Notes under the pieces: model-generated
The model's database searches: none
What the model was told of the DNA's origin: nothing
The model's input: the letters and a program-made list of their open reading frames with translations, nothing else
Assembly: GCF_012034245.1 (NCBI RefSeq)
Contig: NZ_JAATEO010000004.1
Coordinates: 1-64,000 of the forward strand
Direction of reading: 5' to 3'
From: Micromonospora thermarum
GTDB lineage: Bacteria; Actinomycetota; Actinomycetes; Mycobacteriales; Micromonosporaceae
DNA length: 64,000 nucleotides
Position numbers and translations under genes: made by a program
Part shown: piece by piece, positions 1-7,193 of the stretch
Layout of the letters: each line of letters opens with the position of its first letter
Numbering within the stretch: the stretch's first letter is position 1

Positions 1-21
1 TTAGAACTTGAAAGCGAGATG

Positions 22-603
22 TCAGCGGGACAACTCACGCCCTCGGAGCCGGTTGAACCACGACTTGACCCGGTCCCTGATACGCAGTCTCCAAGTCGGG
101 ATCGTGGGGTTGATGAAGCGGCGAGGACCATCGTTGTCCCGGCGCTGCCACATCAGCCCTGCGGCGTCGGTAAAGACCACTTCCACTGCTATCTGCTCCA
201 GCGGCGCTTTTTCACCCTGCTGCCAGAGACGGCCGGCTAGGTACTGAGCCCCGGACAGAGTTCCTCCCGGTGGCACGAAATCAGTCCACTCTTCGGCCCT
301 GTCCTCGCCCGCTGCCGGCTCGTCCATGCCGTCGTTGCCCCATACCCAAGCCGTCAGGTGTACCCCAAGGATGGGCGCGTTGCTGTGGTTGGTGACGCTG
401 AAAAGGTATTCGTGCAGGGTGCGGTCGTAGTCGGCGTTTGTAGTGTGCTGGCCCGGCCGTACTTCGGTGACGACCGTACGTGCCTGTGCGGCCTCTGCAT
501 CTCTTCGCTCCCGGTTGCGGGTGTGGATCTCCCACCACAGGACGCCAGCGGTAAGCAGTCCGGTGCCGACGCCTGCATATGCCTGAATCTGGTCGGGGGT
601 CAC
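22..603 (-). CDS. Hypothetical single-pass membrane protein
   Basis: 193 aa from a GTG start at 603. Residues about 9-25 form one hydrophobic segment, followed by an Arg/Glu-rich stretch (about 27-42) and a soluble domain with beta-strand-like segments (EYLFSVTNHS, VHLTAWVWG). This looks like an N-terminally anchored protein with one soluble domain. I do not recognise the family and propose no function. No good Shine-Dalgarno sequence precedes the start, so the exact start is uncertain. A tRNA-derived 3' fragment lies about 130 bases upstream, so this gene may have arrived with an integrated element. Codon use is less strictly G/C-ending than in the core genes further right, which fits accessory DNA. 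Confidence 0.55.
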   Translation of the reverse strand: MTPDQIQAYAGVGTGLLTAGVLWWEIHTRNRERRDAEAAQARTVVTEVRPGQHTTNADYDRTLHEYLFSVTNHSNAPILGVHLTAWVWGNDGMDEPAAGEDRAEEWTDFVPPGGTLSGAQYLAGRLWQQGEKAPLEQIAVEVVFTDAAGLMWQRRDNDGPRRFINPTIPTWRLRIRDRVKSWFNRLRGRELSR

Positions 604-730
604 GGCATGGAACCGTACCGCCCTCGACCACCTATGTCCGACCGCTGGGCGACGCTAGACCCGCCGAAGGGATCGCCCCGGCGAGAGCGCCGACCAGCAC
701 GTTTGAGGTACCCCAGAGATTGGGGGGGTC

Positions 731-754
731 CAGGGTTCGAGTCCCTTGGCGAGC
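731..754 (+). other. tRNA 3'-end fragment, probable attachment-site remnant
   Basis: The sequence CAGGGTTCGAGTCCC at 731-745 is a tRNA T-arm: four of the five stem pairs and the TTCGAGT loop are intact. It is followed by seven bases that could be the 3' acceptor strand (GGCGAGC). No matching 5' half, D-arm or anticodon arm precedes it; the nearest stem-loop (CCCC-AGAGATT-GGGG) lacks the required T33. A T-arm plus acceptor without the rest is what tyrosine recombinases leave at an attL/attR boundary. Which tRNA it came from cannot be told. Confidence 0.5.
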
Positions 755-961
755 GGGCCGGTCGGTAACGCCTCGATGTGCAGCAGCGCGGTGAGGCCCA
801 GCATCCACTGGGTAGTCGACCGGCAGCGCCCGGAGGTACGGGCCCAGAGTGCCGAACCCGACCACTGTTGCAGATCACCTGGCGGACGCGTGTCGCACAT
901 CGCCGACGGAGGACATCTCTTGTGGCCACGCTACTGCCGACTTGTTCTGTTCTGGATCAAG

Positions 962-1016
962 GCACCGCGCTCCGCGCGGTGCGGGGCGGCAAGCCCGGCC
1001 GGCGGCAAGCCGCCCC
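962..1016 (-). terminator. Two stacked GC-rich hairpins downstream of the 77-aa gene
   Basis: 962-970 GCACCGCGC pairs perfectly with 974-982 over a 3-base loop, and 983-990 GGGGCGGC pairs with 1009-1016. There is no T-run, as is usual for GC-rich actinobacterial terminators. Both lie downstream of the small gene at 1086-1319. Confidence 0.4.
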
Positions 1017-1085
1017 GGCCGCCTACGGCGCCGGGGCGGTCAGCCACCGACAGCCGCCGGGACCCCGCCCTACAGCAGGCACCGA

Positions 1086-1319
1086 TCACTCCAGGTCGAA
1101 TTCGTCCGGGTAACGCTCACGAAGCGCGGCAGCCGCGCTGCGCATGCAGTAGTCAAGGCTGCTGCCGTCGCACCTGATCGGTGCCCCGGCCAGCCGCTGA
1201 CCCGAGATCACCACCGTCCAGGGCTTGTGGTCTCGCTCCCCGTCAATTTTGACGATCCCAACCAGGCCCAACTCCCCCAGGCGCGCCAGCAACTCCGGCA
1301 CCCGCTCCTCCCAGCCCAC
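1086..1319 (-). CDS. Small hypothetical protein (77 aa)
   Basis: 77 aa, ATG start at 1319. The product is compact, acidic and well formed, with two helices at the N-terminus (EERVPELLARLGELG), a beta segment (TVVISG) and a C-terminal helix (CMRSAAAALRERYPDEFDLE). No membrane segment or signal peptide. The sequence has the balanced composition of a real protein rather than the Arg/Pro-rich look of shadow frames. I do not recognise a family and offer no function. It sits between a tRNA-fragment region and tRNA-Tyr, in what looks like accessory DNA, with no operon partner. Confidence 0.55.
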   Translation of the reverse strand: MGWEERVPELLARLGELGLVGIVKIDGERDHKPWTVVISGQRLAGAPIRCDGSSLDYCMRSAAAALRERYPDEFDLE

Positions 1320-1630
1320 CCACGGATTGGACCACGAGGTCCGCTACGGAAGCCGCCGCCCCAGCCTCCGTCGTGGTCGGGGCTTCCGCCTGCCGCACCA
1401 GTCCAACCCCGGGACTGGCTTGCCCCCGGGCTACCTCCCAGAGCGGCGAGGCCCGCGTGGAGCCCTCAGCCGGTCCCTACGGGCACGGCCCGCGCCAGCT
1501 CGGAAAGCGCCACCAACACCAGCAGACGCAGCCCCAGAAGAGCACTCAGAGGCAAGATCGACCCGCCCACGATCTGCCCACAACCAGTCGTGAACCGCTG
1601 GACGCAGCCGGACTCCACCGGACGAACGAC
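1320..1630. other. Stretch without a recognisable gene
   Basis: About 310 bases between the small gene and the terminator-like hairpin beside tRNA-Tyr. The long open frames here are Arg/Pro-rich shadows in several phases at once, with no recognisable protein and no RNA gene. Confidence 0.5.
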
Positions 1631-1670
1631 AACGGCCCCTGATCAGCATTCCTGCTGGTCAGGGGCCGTT
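1631..1670 (-). terminator. Strong hairpin terminator after tRNA-Tyr
   Basis: An 18-bp stem with one mismatch (AACGGCCCCTGATCAGCA against its complement) closes over a 4-base loop. It begins 8 bases beyond the encoded CCA end of the minus-strand tRNA-Tyr, the place expected for its terminator. Confidence 0.7.
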
Positions 1671-1678
1671 GGTGCACC

Positions 1679-1762
1679 TGGTGGCGGGTAGAGGATTCGA
1701 ACCTCTGTAGCTTTCGCGACGGATTTACAGTCCGCTCCCATTGGCCGCTCGGGCAACCCGCC
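1679..1762 (-). tRNA. tRNA-Tyr (GTA anticodon), CCA encoded
   Basis: Read on the minus strand, the 7-bp acceptor stem GGCGGGT (1756-1762) pairs with ACCCGCC (1683-1689). The anticodon arm reads CGGACTGTAAATCCG with anticodon GTA and T33. A long class II variable arm follows, then a canonical T-arm (AGAGGTTCGAATCCTCT). The discriminator is A (1682) and the CCA end is encoded at 1679-1681. The long variable arm plus GTA identifies tyrosine. Confidence 0.96.
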
Positions 1763-1910
1763 AGGGCACCCACCGCGTCGTGACGCGGCAGCGGAAGCAA
1801 GGATAGCGGCTCCCCCCGCCGCTGGTGCAACCGGGTACCGTCAGGGGGTCGTGCCACTGGTCAGTGGTGCACGGAACAGGACAGACCGCCCGGACAACAG
1901 GAGCATCAGG

Positions 1911-2405
1911 ATGGCAGCCAACCCGTCGTTCGACATCGTGAGCAAGGTCGACCGTCAGGAGGTCGACAACGCCCTTCGCCAGGCCGAGAAGGAGCTCGCG
2001 ACGCGGTTCGACTTCCGGGGCACCGGCGCCGAGATCTCCTGGTCGGGCGAGGAGGCGGTCAGCCTCCAGGCGGAGACCGAGGAGCGTGTGCGGGCGGCGC
2101 TGGAGGTCTTCAAGGAGAAATTGGTCAAGCGGAACATCTCGCTCAAGTCGCTGGACGCCGGCGACCCGCGGCCGTCGGGCAAGGTCTTCAAGATCGACGC
2201 GAAGATCATCCAGGGCATCGACTCGGACAAGGCCAAGGCGATCAGCAAGAAGATCCGCGACGAGGGTCCGAAGGGCGTGCAGGCGCAGATCCAGGGGGAC
2301 CAGCTCCGGGTCACCGGCAAGAAGAAGGACGATCTCCAGGCCGTCATCGCGATGCTGAAGGGCGAGGACTTCGGGGTCGCGCTCCAGTTCACCAACTACC
2401 GGTAA
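1911..2405 (+). CDS. yajQ: YajQ family nucleotide-binding protein
   Basis: 164 aa, the usual YajQ length of about 163. The family has two ferredoxin-like domains; members bind nucleotides, and some bind cyclic di-GMP. The N-terminus [21 protein letters not shown] and the C-terminus [13 protein letters not shown] are family signatures, and the central [18 protein letters not shown] segment is typical. The ATG at 1911 is chosen because family members begin at this point and a purine-rich GGAGCATCAGG lies just before it; an in-frame upstream start at 1851 would add a non-conserved leader. It is transcribed away from tRNA-Tyr. A cytosolic role is expected; the precise function in actinobacteria is not known. 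Confidence 0.93.
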   Translation: MAANPSFDIVSKVDRQEVDNALRQAEKELATRFDFRGTGAEISWSGEEAVSLQAETEERVRAALEVFKEKLVKRNISLKSLDAGDPRPSGKVFKIDAKIIQGIDSDKAKAISKKIRDEGPKGVQAQIQGDQLRVTGKKKDDLQAVIAMLKGEDFGVALQFTNYR

Positions 2406-2472
2406 GGGGCAGCAGCTCGTCCGAGGTGGTGGCAAGCCTCCGGGCCCCGGCGCTTCGCGAGGAACACGCGGG

Positions 2473-2816
2473 GTGATCCGCTCATGGCCGCTGATCGAGA
2501 CGGCCCGCCTGGCCCCGAACCCGATGCGCGTGCTCGATCGCGCCGGCGTCGCCGCCGTGGAGCGGCTCGCCGAGGCGCTCCGGCTACTGCGCCCTGGAGA
2601 CCCGGCAAGGCCAGCCACCGGAGCGGACACGCCACGCGGTTCTGGACGTCGCACGCCTGGCCGGCCAGGCCCGCGCAAGGGGCCTGAAGTCGTACGCCGA
2701 CGCGATGGTGACCCAGCTCCGCACGGCGGCGAGTGACCTGCTCCGCGCGACCGGGTACGAACCGGACACGGCCAAACCGGATGGTGCGCGAGGCGGCGCA
2801 GGAGGGCTCCGCCTGA
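2473..2816 (+). pseudogene. Decayed gene split over three reading frames
   Basis: One protein-like sequence runs through three frames. Frame 1 (2473 to about 2585) gives SWPLIETARLAPNPMRVLDR and then AAVERLAEALR. Frame 2 (about 2585-2780) gives RHAVLDVARLAGQARARG and KSYADAMVTQLRTAASDLLR. Frame 3 (2781-2816) gives MVREAAQEGSA and a stop. Each piece has normal helical protein composition and each fades into Arg/Pro-rich noise outside its segment. The simplest reading is one helical protein of about 110 aa broken by two frameshifts. The family is not recognised. Sequencing error is possible, but two independent errors in 300 bases is less likely than decay. Confidence 0.5.
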
Positions 2817-2835
2817 CAGGAATCTTCCGGACGGT

Positions 2836-2863
2836 TGTCGGATCCGGTCGCTCCCCGGTCGTC
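2836..2863 (+). promoter_or_regulatory. Candidate ECF42 sigma promoter (TGTCGG - CGTC)
   Basis: TGTCGG at 2836-2841 and CGTC at 2860-2863 are 18 bases apart, directly upstream of the VOC-DGPF-ECF42 operon. From memory, ECF42 sigma factors recognise a TGTCGA-type -35 and a CGTC/CGAC-type -10, and regulate DGPF genes next to themselves. The one-base deviation in the -35 and the exact spacing are unverified. Confidence 0.5.
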
Positions 2864-2891
2864 TTCGTTGGTGAGGGCACCACCAACGAAG
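2863..2891 (+). other. Perfect 11-bp hairpin abutting the operon ribosome site
   Basis: CTTCGTTGGTG (2863-2873) and its exact complement (2881-2891) flank a 7-base loop. The right arm ends immediately before the Shine-Dalgarno AGGAGGAG (2892-2899) of the VOC gene. It could be an operator or a leader structure. If transcription starts near 2870, only part of it would be in the mRNA. Confidence 0.5.
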
Positions 2892-2903
2892 AGGAGGAGC
2901 GCC

Positions 2904-3374
2904 ATGACGGCGTCATCGAGCCCGATCCCGGACACCTATCGCCGGGTCACCCCGTGTCTGGTCGTACGCGGTGCCGCGAAGGCCCTGGACTTCTACGCCG
3001 ACGTGTTCGGCGCGGCCGAGCGGATGCGGTTCCCCGGCCCGGACGGCACCGTCGCCCACGCCGAGATCGAGATCGGGGATGCGGTGGTCATCGTGGAGGA
3101 CGAGGACCCGCAGCGGGGAACGACCGCTCCGCCGGTCGGCGGGCTACCCGGCACCCCGGTGTTCCAGTTCGTCTACGTCGAGGACGTCGACACGACGGTG
3201 GCACGGGCCGTGGAACTGGGCGCGACCATGCGGCGCGCCCCGGAGAACCAGTTCTACGGTGACCGGGACGCCTTCATCGTGGACCCGTTCGGGCACGGCT
3301 GGACCGTCGCCACGCACGTGGAGGACGTGAGCCACGACGAGTTGGCCCGACGTATGGCCGCCCTTTTCGCGTAG
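2904..3374 (+). CDS. VOC (glyoxalase/PhnB-like) family protein
   Basis: 156 aa from ATG 2904, which has an AGGAGGAG ribosome site 4 bases upstream; a longer frame to 2835 lacks one. The two paired beta-alpha-beta-beta-beta modules of the vicinal oxygen chelate fold are visible: TPCLVVRGAAKALDFYADVF, AHAEIEIGDAVVIVED, then FVYVEDVDTTVARAVELGA and AFIVDPFGHGWTVATHVEDV. PhnB-like proteins of this kind are metal-dependent dioxygenase/isomerase relatives; the substrate is unknown. It is the first gene of an operon with a DGPF protein (18 bases on) and an ECF42 sigma factor, and VOC proteins commonly accompany these sigma factors. Induction by the downstream sigma factor is inferred. Confidence 0.88.
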   Translation: MTASSSPIPDTYRRVTPCLVVRGAAKALDFYADVFGAAERMRFPGPDGTVAHAEIEIGDAVVIVEDEDPQRGTTAPPVGGLPGTPVFQFVYVEDVDTTVARAVELGATMRRAPENQFYGDRDAFIVDPFGHGWTVATHVEDVSHDELARRMAALFA

Positions 3375-3392
3375 AGCACCGACGGAGGAACG

Positions 3393-3734
3393 ATGAAGTA
3401 CGTGCTGTTGTTCGTCGACACCGAGCAGTTCGCCGCCGACCTGGCCGCCATGGACGAGCCCGAGCGGGAACGCGCCTACGCCCGCGTGCGGCAGTGGTTC
3501 GCCGACCACCACGACAGGATCACCCACCACACGCACCTGATGCCGCCGGACACCGCCACCACCCTGCGGCTGGACCGGGGCGAGCCGCTGGTCTCCGACG
3601 GGCCGTTCGTGGAAGGCAAGGAGATCGTCAGCGGCTACGCCGAGATCGACGTGGCGGACCTCGACGAGGCACTGCGGATCGCCAGGTCCTGGCCGGCCTG
3701 CCCGGTGGTGGAGATCCGACCCGTCGCCGGATGA
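3393..3734 (+). CDS. YCII/DGPF domain protein
   Basis: 113 aa, ATG start with GGAGG 6 bases upstream. It is a YCII-related protein: the start MKYVLLFVDTEQF, the central DGPF signature (SDGPFVEGKEIVSG, about residues 68-81) and the C-terminal DLDEALRIARSWPACPVVEIRPV are diagnostic. These small alpha/beta dimers are the hallmark partners and known regulatory targets of ECF42 sigma factors; their chemistry is unsettled. It lies between the VOC gene and the sigma gene, and its stop overlaps the sigma start (ATGA), so the two are probably translationally coupled. Cytosolic. Confidence 0.92.
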   Translation: MKYVLLFVDTEQFAADLAAMDEPERERAYARVRQWFADHHDRITHHTHLMPPDTATTLRLDRGEPLVSDGPFVEGKEIVSGYAEIDVADLDEALRIARSWPACPVVEIRPVAG

Positions 3735-4927
3735 GCCGACCGACGCACGCCGAGCTCGCCCGCGTGGTCCGCGACCACGCGGGCCGGCTCGCCGCGTCCC
3801 TGGTGCATCTGGTCGGCGACTTCACCGCCGCCGAGGATCTCGTCCAGGACGCCGTGGAGGCCGCGCTGACGCACTGGCCCGTCGAGGGCATCCCGGAGCG
3901 GCCGGACGCCTGGCTGTACACCGTGGCCCGCCGCCGCGGTCTCGACCAGCTCCGTCGCGAGCAGCGCCACCGGCAGAAGCTCGCGCTGGTGGCGTGGCCG
4001 CCCGAGCCGCAACCCGACGACCGGCTTCGGCTGATCTTCACCTGCTGCCACCCGGCCCTGCCCCGCGCTGCCCAGGTCGCCCTGACACTGCGCGTGGTGT
4101 GCGGCTTGACCACCGCGCAGATCGCACGAGCGTTCCTCGTCCCGGAGAGCACCGTCGGGCAGCGCATCACCCGCGCCAAGCGGAAGATCAGCGAGGCGGG
4201 CATCCCGTACCGGATCCCCTCACCGGACGACCTCGGCTCCCGCCTCGCCGAGGTCCTCGCGGTCATCTACCTGCTCTTCAACGAGGGTTACCTGTCCACC
4301 GGCGGTGACCGGGCCCAGTCGCGGGATCTGGCCGACGACGCCGAGTTCCTCGCCGCGCTGCTGCACCAGCTCATGCCCACCGAACCGGAGGTCGCCGGCC
4401 TGCTCGCCCTGATCCGGCTCCACCGGGCCAGGGCCAGCGCCCGCTTCGACCACAACGACGAGATCGTCCAGCTCCAGCACCAGGACCGGTCCCGCTGGGA
4501 TCACCAGGCCATCAACGACGCCGGCCGGCTGATCGCCCGTGCCGCGGCGCAGAAGCGACCGGGGTCCTACCAGGTGCAAGCCGCCATCGTCGCCTGCCAC
4601 GCCGAGGCCGCCCGGTGGGAGGACACCGACTGGGCCCAGATCGCCGTGCTCTACGACATGCTGCTGCACCTGGCACCGTCACCGGTCGCCCGCCTCCACC
4701 GGGCGATCGCCCTGCGCTACGTCACCGGGTCGTCAGCCGCGCTCGCCGAAGTCGACGCCCTGGCCGGCGACCTGAACGACTACCACCTGTTCCACGCCAC
4801 CCGAGCCGAGTTGCTCCGCGACGTGGGCGACGCCGCCCGGGCGCGGGCCGCCGACGAACGCGCCCTCGCCCTGGCCGCCAACCCCGCCGAACGATCACTC
4901 CTCCGCCAACGCCTCACCTGGGCGTAG
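3731..4927 (+). CDS. ECF42-type RNA polymerase sigma factor
   Basis: 398 aa. Sigma region 2 is at about residues 10-75 (AEDLVQDAVEAALTHWP) and sigma region 4 at about 115-165 (TLRVVCGLTTAQIARAFLVPE). A C-terminal helical extension of about 200 aa (DUF6596/TPR-like: FNEGYLSTGGDRAQSRDL, RLHRAIALRYVTG) marks the ECF42 group, which is far longer than ordinary ECF factors of about 200 aa. The start at 3731 overlaps the preceding stop as ATGA, and longer in-frame readings through the DGPF gene are spurious. In this group no anti-sigma factor is usually encoded and the C-terminal extension is thought to control activity. The probable target is its own operon, through the promoter-like site at 2836-2863. 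Confidence 0.93.
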   Translation: MSRPTHAELARVVRDHAGRLAASLVHLVGDFTAAEDLVQDAVEAALTHWPVEGIPERPDAWLYTVARRRGLDQLRREQRHRQKLALVAWPPEPQPDDRLRLIFTCCHPALPRAAQVALTLRVVCGLTTAQIARAFLVPESTVGQRITRAKRKISEAGIPYRIPSPDDLGSRLAEVLAVIYLLFNEGYLSTGGDRAQSRDLADDAEFLAALLHQLMPTEPEVAGLLALIRLHRARASARFDHNDEIVQLQHQDRSRWDHQAINDAGRLIARAAAQKRPGSYQVQAAIVACHAEAARWEDTDWAQIAVLYDMLLHLAPSPVARLHRAIALRYVTGSSAALAEVDALAGDLNDYHLFHATRAELLRDVGDAARARAADERALALAANPAERSLLRQRLTWA

Positions 4928-4966
4928 CGCGGTGACGGGCAGATGCGCCGCCGGGCTCAGGCTGCG

Positions 4967-5287
4967 TCAGAACGGCGGGCACCACGCCGCGCGGGACAGT
5001 CCCGTCGCCCACGGCCACGCGGCGCCCAGGAACACCGCCGCGAGGATCAGCCAGAGCCACCAGCGCCGTCCCCGGTACAGGTTCAGCAGGGCGAGCCCGA
5101 AGCACACGATTCCGGCGACGGTGTGCGCGCAGGTCACCAGCCAGACGAACGTGCCGTTGTCGAAGCCCCAGTCGGCTGATTCCTGGACGCACCACCCGGG
5201 ATTGGTGATCTCGGGATGGAACCACAGGAGCAGCCACCCGTAGAACAGGAGCAGCGGACCGACGACCGCCGAACCGGCGACGGCCAC
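4967..5287 (-). CDS. Small membrane protein, possibly N-terminally truncated
   Basis: 106 aa with three hydrophobic segments (about 5-22, 46-66 and 75-94) separated by short loops; the first loop carries two Cys/Trp-rich motifs (NPGWCVQESADWGF). The GTG at 5287 has no ribosome site. The hydrophobic reading continues two codons further upstream, then runs into the acetyltransferase remnant in another frame. The junction (about 5287-5292) therefore looks like a deletion that removed the true start of this gene and the end of its neighbour. Family not recognised; function unknown. Confidence 0.6.
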   Translation of the reverse strand: MAVAGSAVVGPLLLFYGWLLLWFHPEITNPGWCVQESADWGFDNGTFVWLVTCAHTVAGIVCFGLALLNLYRGRRWWLWLILAAVFLGAAWPWATGLSRAAWCPPF

Positions 5288-5616
5288 CAGCAGCGCAGCG
5301 CCGGCTCATTGTCCGGGTGCACCCGCATGAACACGGCCGGGTGGTGGCCGAGCCCCCGGCCGCCGTACGCGGGCGCCACGATCAGGCGGGCCAGCTCGAC
5401 CTCGGCCTCCTCGTCGTCGAGCCACAGCTCGCCGTACGCGACCGGCTCGCCGTCGACGACGGCGACGTACGCGACCGCGTCGGGGGCAGCGGACCAGCCG
5501 GCGACCACCTCGGGTGTCACCTCGTCCCGCGAGCACCAGCGCCGGGTCTCCTCGGCCGACCGGGCCCAGCCGGCCACGCTCGCCGCGTGCGACGGTCCGA
5601 ACGCCGTCAATTCCAC
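5134..5616 (-). pseudogene. GNAT acetyltransferase with two deletions
   Basis: Residues 1-109 (5616-5290) are a GNAT N-acetyltransferase: YVAVVDGEPVAYGELWLDDE, ELARLIVAPAYGGRGLG and VHPDNEPALRC. Two pieces are missing. After the acetyl-CoA loop GGRGLG the chain jumps directly to HHPAVFMRV, lacking the helix of about 15 residues that normally follows. After ALRC the usual YRAAGF strand is absent and the frame runs on for about 50 residues of Arg/Ser/Cys-rich noise antiparallel to no known fold, inside the coding region of the membrane protein. The product is unlikely to be active. Confidence 0.7.
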
Positions 5617-5662
5617 CGCGCACCGCCTCCGCCGCCGTGACCGGGCGGCAGATGCTGCCCGC

Positions 5663-5758
5663 TCAGGTGGCGAAGACGAGCAGCAGGATCACCGTGAGCA
5701 CGGCGCTGATCAGCAGCGAACCCAGGCAGCCGATCCGGTTCGAGAAGAAGACGAACAT
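5663..5758 (-). CDS. 31-aa single-pass membrane microprotein
   Basis: ATG at 5758 to TGA at 5663 encodes a 31-residue protein that begins MFVFFSNRIGCLGS and continues as one uninterrupted hydrophobic helix (LLISAVLTVILLLVFAT). The shape, with a short polar head, a Gly-Cys-Leu-Gly turn and a C-terminal transmembrane helix, resembles small membrane proteins I associate with actinobacteria, but I cannot name a family. It lies alone between the GNAT remnant and the MFS gene on the same strand. No clear ribosome site. Function unknown. Confidence 0.6.
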   Translation of the reverse strand: MFVFFSNRIGCLGSLLISAVLTVILLLVFAT

Positions 5759-5786
5759 CCGGACGGTGTACCCGTCCCGGCGCGGA

Positions 5787-7046
5787 TCAGGCGGGGACAG
5801 GCTGCTCGGCGCGTACGGCGTGGGCCTCCGCGCGGGCGACGGGCCCGGCGGGCAGGCCTGCGACCGCGGCCCCGACGGCGACGGCCGCCCCCGCGAAGAG
5901 GAAGGCCCACGGCACCCCGCCGCCGTGGTCGACGATCAGGCCGGCGACCGCGCCGCCGGCCGCGCTCGCGCCGACCGACATGGTCACCACCCAGGTGTAC
6001 GCCTCGTTCAGCATGCTGGTCGGCGAGATCCGCCCGATCAGGGTGTTCTCCAGGGTGAGCGCGGGCGCGATGGTGGCGCCGCCGATTACCAGTGCGGTGC
6101 CCAGTGCGGCCGGGGTGGGCATCACCGCGAACACGGCGAAGGTGGCCGCGACGGCCCCGAGCAGCAGCGCGAACTGGCGGCTCATGTTGCTCGCCGGCCG
6201 GCGGGTGCCGAACCACAGCCCGCCGACGGCGCTGCCGATGCCCCAGACGGCCAGCAGGACACCGGCGAGGCTGTCCGGGTCGTCGGAGGTGTACGCGGTG
6301 GCGAAGGCCGGGACGATGACGCCCGCCGCGCCGAAGGCGATACCGAGGCTCGCCACGCAGACCAGCAGGGCCGGGAAGCCGGCGACGCGCAGCGGGCCGA
6401 GCCCTCTGGTGTGGTGCTCGTGCGGGTGCGGCCGCCAGCCGCGCATGACCCGGCCGAGCGCCACGGCGGTGGTGCCGGCGAACGTGACCACGGCCGAGCC
6501 GACCAGGGCGGCGCCGGCGTCGGCGAGCAGCACGAACGCGGCGACCAGCAGGGGGCCGAGCACGAAGACCAGCTCGAACAGGGTGGTCTCGGCCGCCAGG
6601 GCGGTGTTGCGCAGGTGCCACCGGCCGGTGGCGGGTGCGGTGAGGTCGTTCCAGGCGCCCCGGATCGCGGCCGTCAGCGGCGGGTACGTGGCACCGGCAA
6701 CGCCGGCGGCGACGAACACCATGGCGAGGCTGCCCGTGTCGGTGCGGGCCGCCCAGAGCAGCCCGAGCAGGGCGAGCGGGTGGGCGACGGCGGTGCCGAG
6801 CAGCACCGGGCTCGGGCCGATCCGGTCGGCGATCCGTCCGGCGACCGGGCTGAGCGCGGCGCCGGACAGGGCGTAGATGCCGCCGGCGACGGCGGCGAGG
6901 GAGTAGCGGCCGGTGACCTGCTCGACGACGAGCAGCAGCGCCAGCGGCGTCATGCCGATCCCGAGCCGACCGAGGATGCCGGTGACCAGCAGCATCGGCG
7001 CCCCGGGGATCCACCAGACGCCCAGGTACTGGCGCAGTGCGGCCAC
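5787..7046 (-). CDS. MFS transporter
   Basis: 419 aa, GTG start at 7046 preceded by GGAGG. About twelve transmembrane helices in two halves. The loop after helix 2 carries a motif A-like sequence ([15 protein letters not shown]), and the second half carries a related one ([15 protein letters not shown]). These, with the length, place it in the major facilitator superfamily of proton-driven exporters. The substrate cannot be predicted. It is monocistronic apart from the downstream microprotein. Confidence 0.88.
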   Translation of the reverse strand: MAALRQYLGVWWIPGAPMLLVTGILGRLGIGMTPLALLLVVEQVTGRYSLAAVAGGIYALSGAALSPVAGRIADRIGPSPVLLGTAVAHPLALLGLLWAARTDTGSLAMVFVAAGVAGATYPPLTAAIRGAWNDLTAPATGRWHLRNTALAAETTLFELVFVLGPLLVAAFVLLADAGAALVGSAVVTFAGTTAVALGRVMRGWRPHPHEHHTRGLGPLRVAGFPALLVCVASLGIAFGAAGVIVPAFATAYTSDDPDSLAGVLLAVWGIGSAVGGLWFGTRRPASNMSRQFALLLGAVAATFAVFAVMPTPAALGTALVIGGATIAPALTLENTLIGRISPTSMLNEAYTWVVTMSVGASAAGGAVAGLIVDHGGGVPWAFLFAGAAVAVGAAVAGLPAGPVARAEAHAVRAEQPVPA

Positions 7047-7140
7047 GGTGGACCTCCGTAGGTGTAATGAGTGGGAGCCGTCTCGACCCTAACGCCGGCG
7101 GGCCCGGCGGAAAACGTGTTATCGCCTACCCCGGACGTGA

Positions 7141-7174
7141 CCGCACCCCGCGCCCGGTGCGGCGCGGGGTGCGG
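7141..7174 (-). terminator. Perfect 13-bp hairpin after htpX
   Basis: CCGCACCCCGCGC (7141-7153) pairs perfectly with 7162-7174 over an 8-base loop, 19 bases beyond the htpX stop on the minus strand. Confidence 0.75.
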
Positions 7175-7193
7175 ACGTGACGTGCGTCAGCGG

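Larger units (their letters stand above)
604..1085. other. Non-coding stretch with tRNA fragment and hairpins
   Basis: No convincing gene in 482 bases. It holds a tRNA 3'-end fragment (731-754) and two stacked hairpins (962-1016), listed separately. Reading frames here that run through the tRNA-like segment encode the peptide pattern typical of antisense tRNA (KGLEPWTPP), so they are artefacts. Confidence 0.6.

Noticed and set aside
727..754. A complete tRNA here
   Set aside because: No D-arm, anticodon arm or 5' acceptor strand can be found upstream; the nearest stem-loop lacks T33.
655..900. Minus-strand frame running through the tRNA-like fragment
   Set aside because: It encodes the peptide pattern typical of antisense tRNA (KGLEPWTPP), a known artefact.
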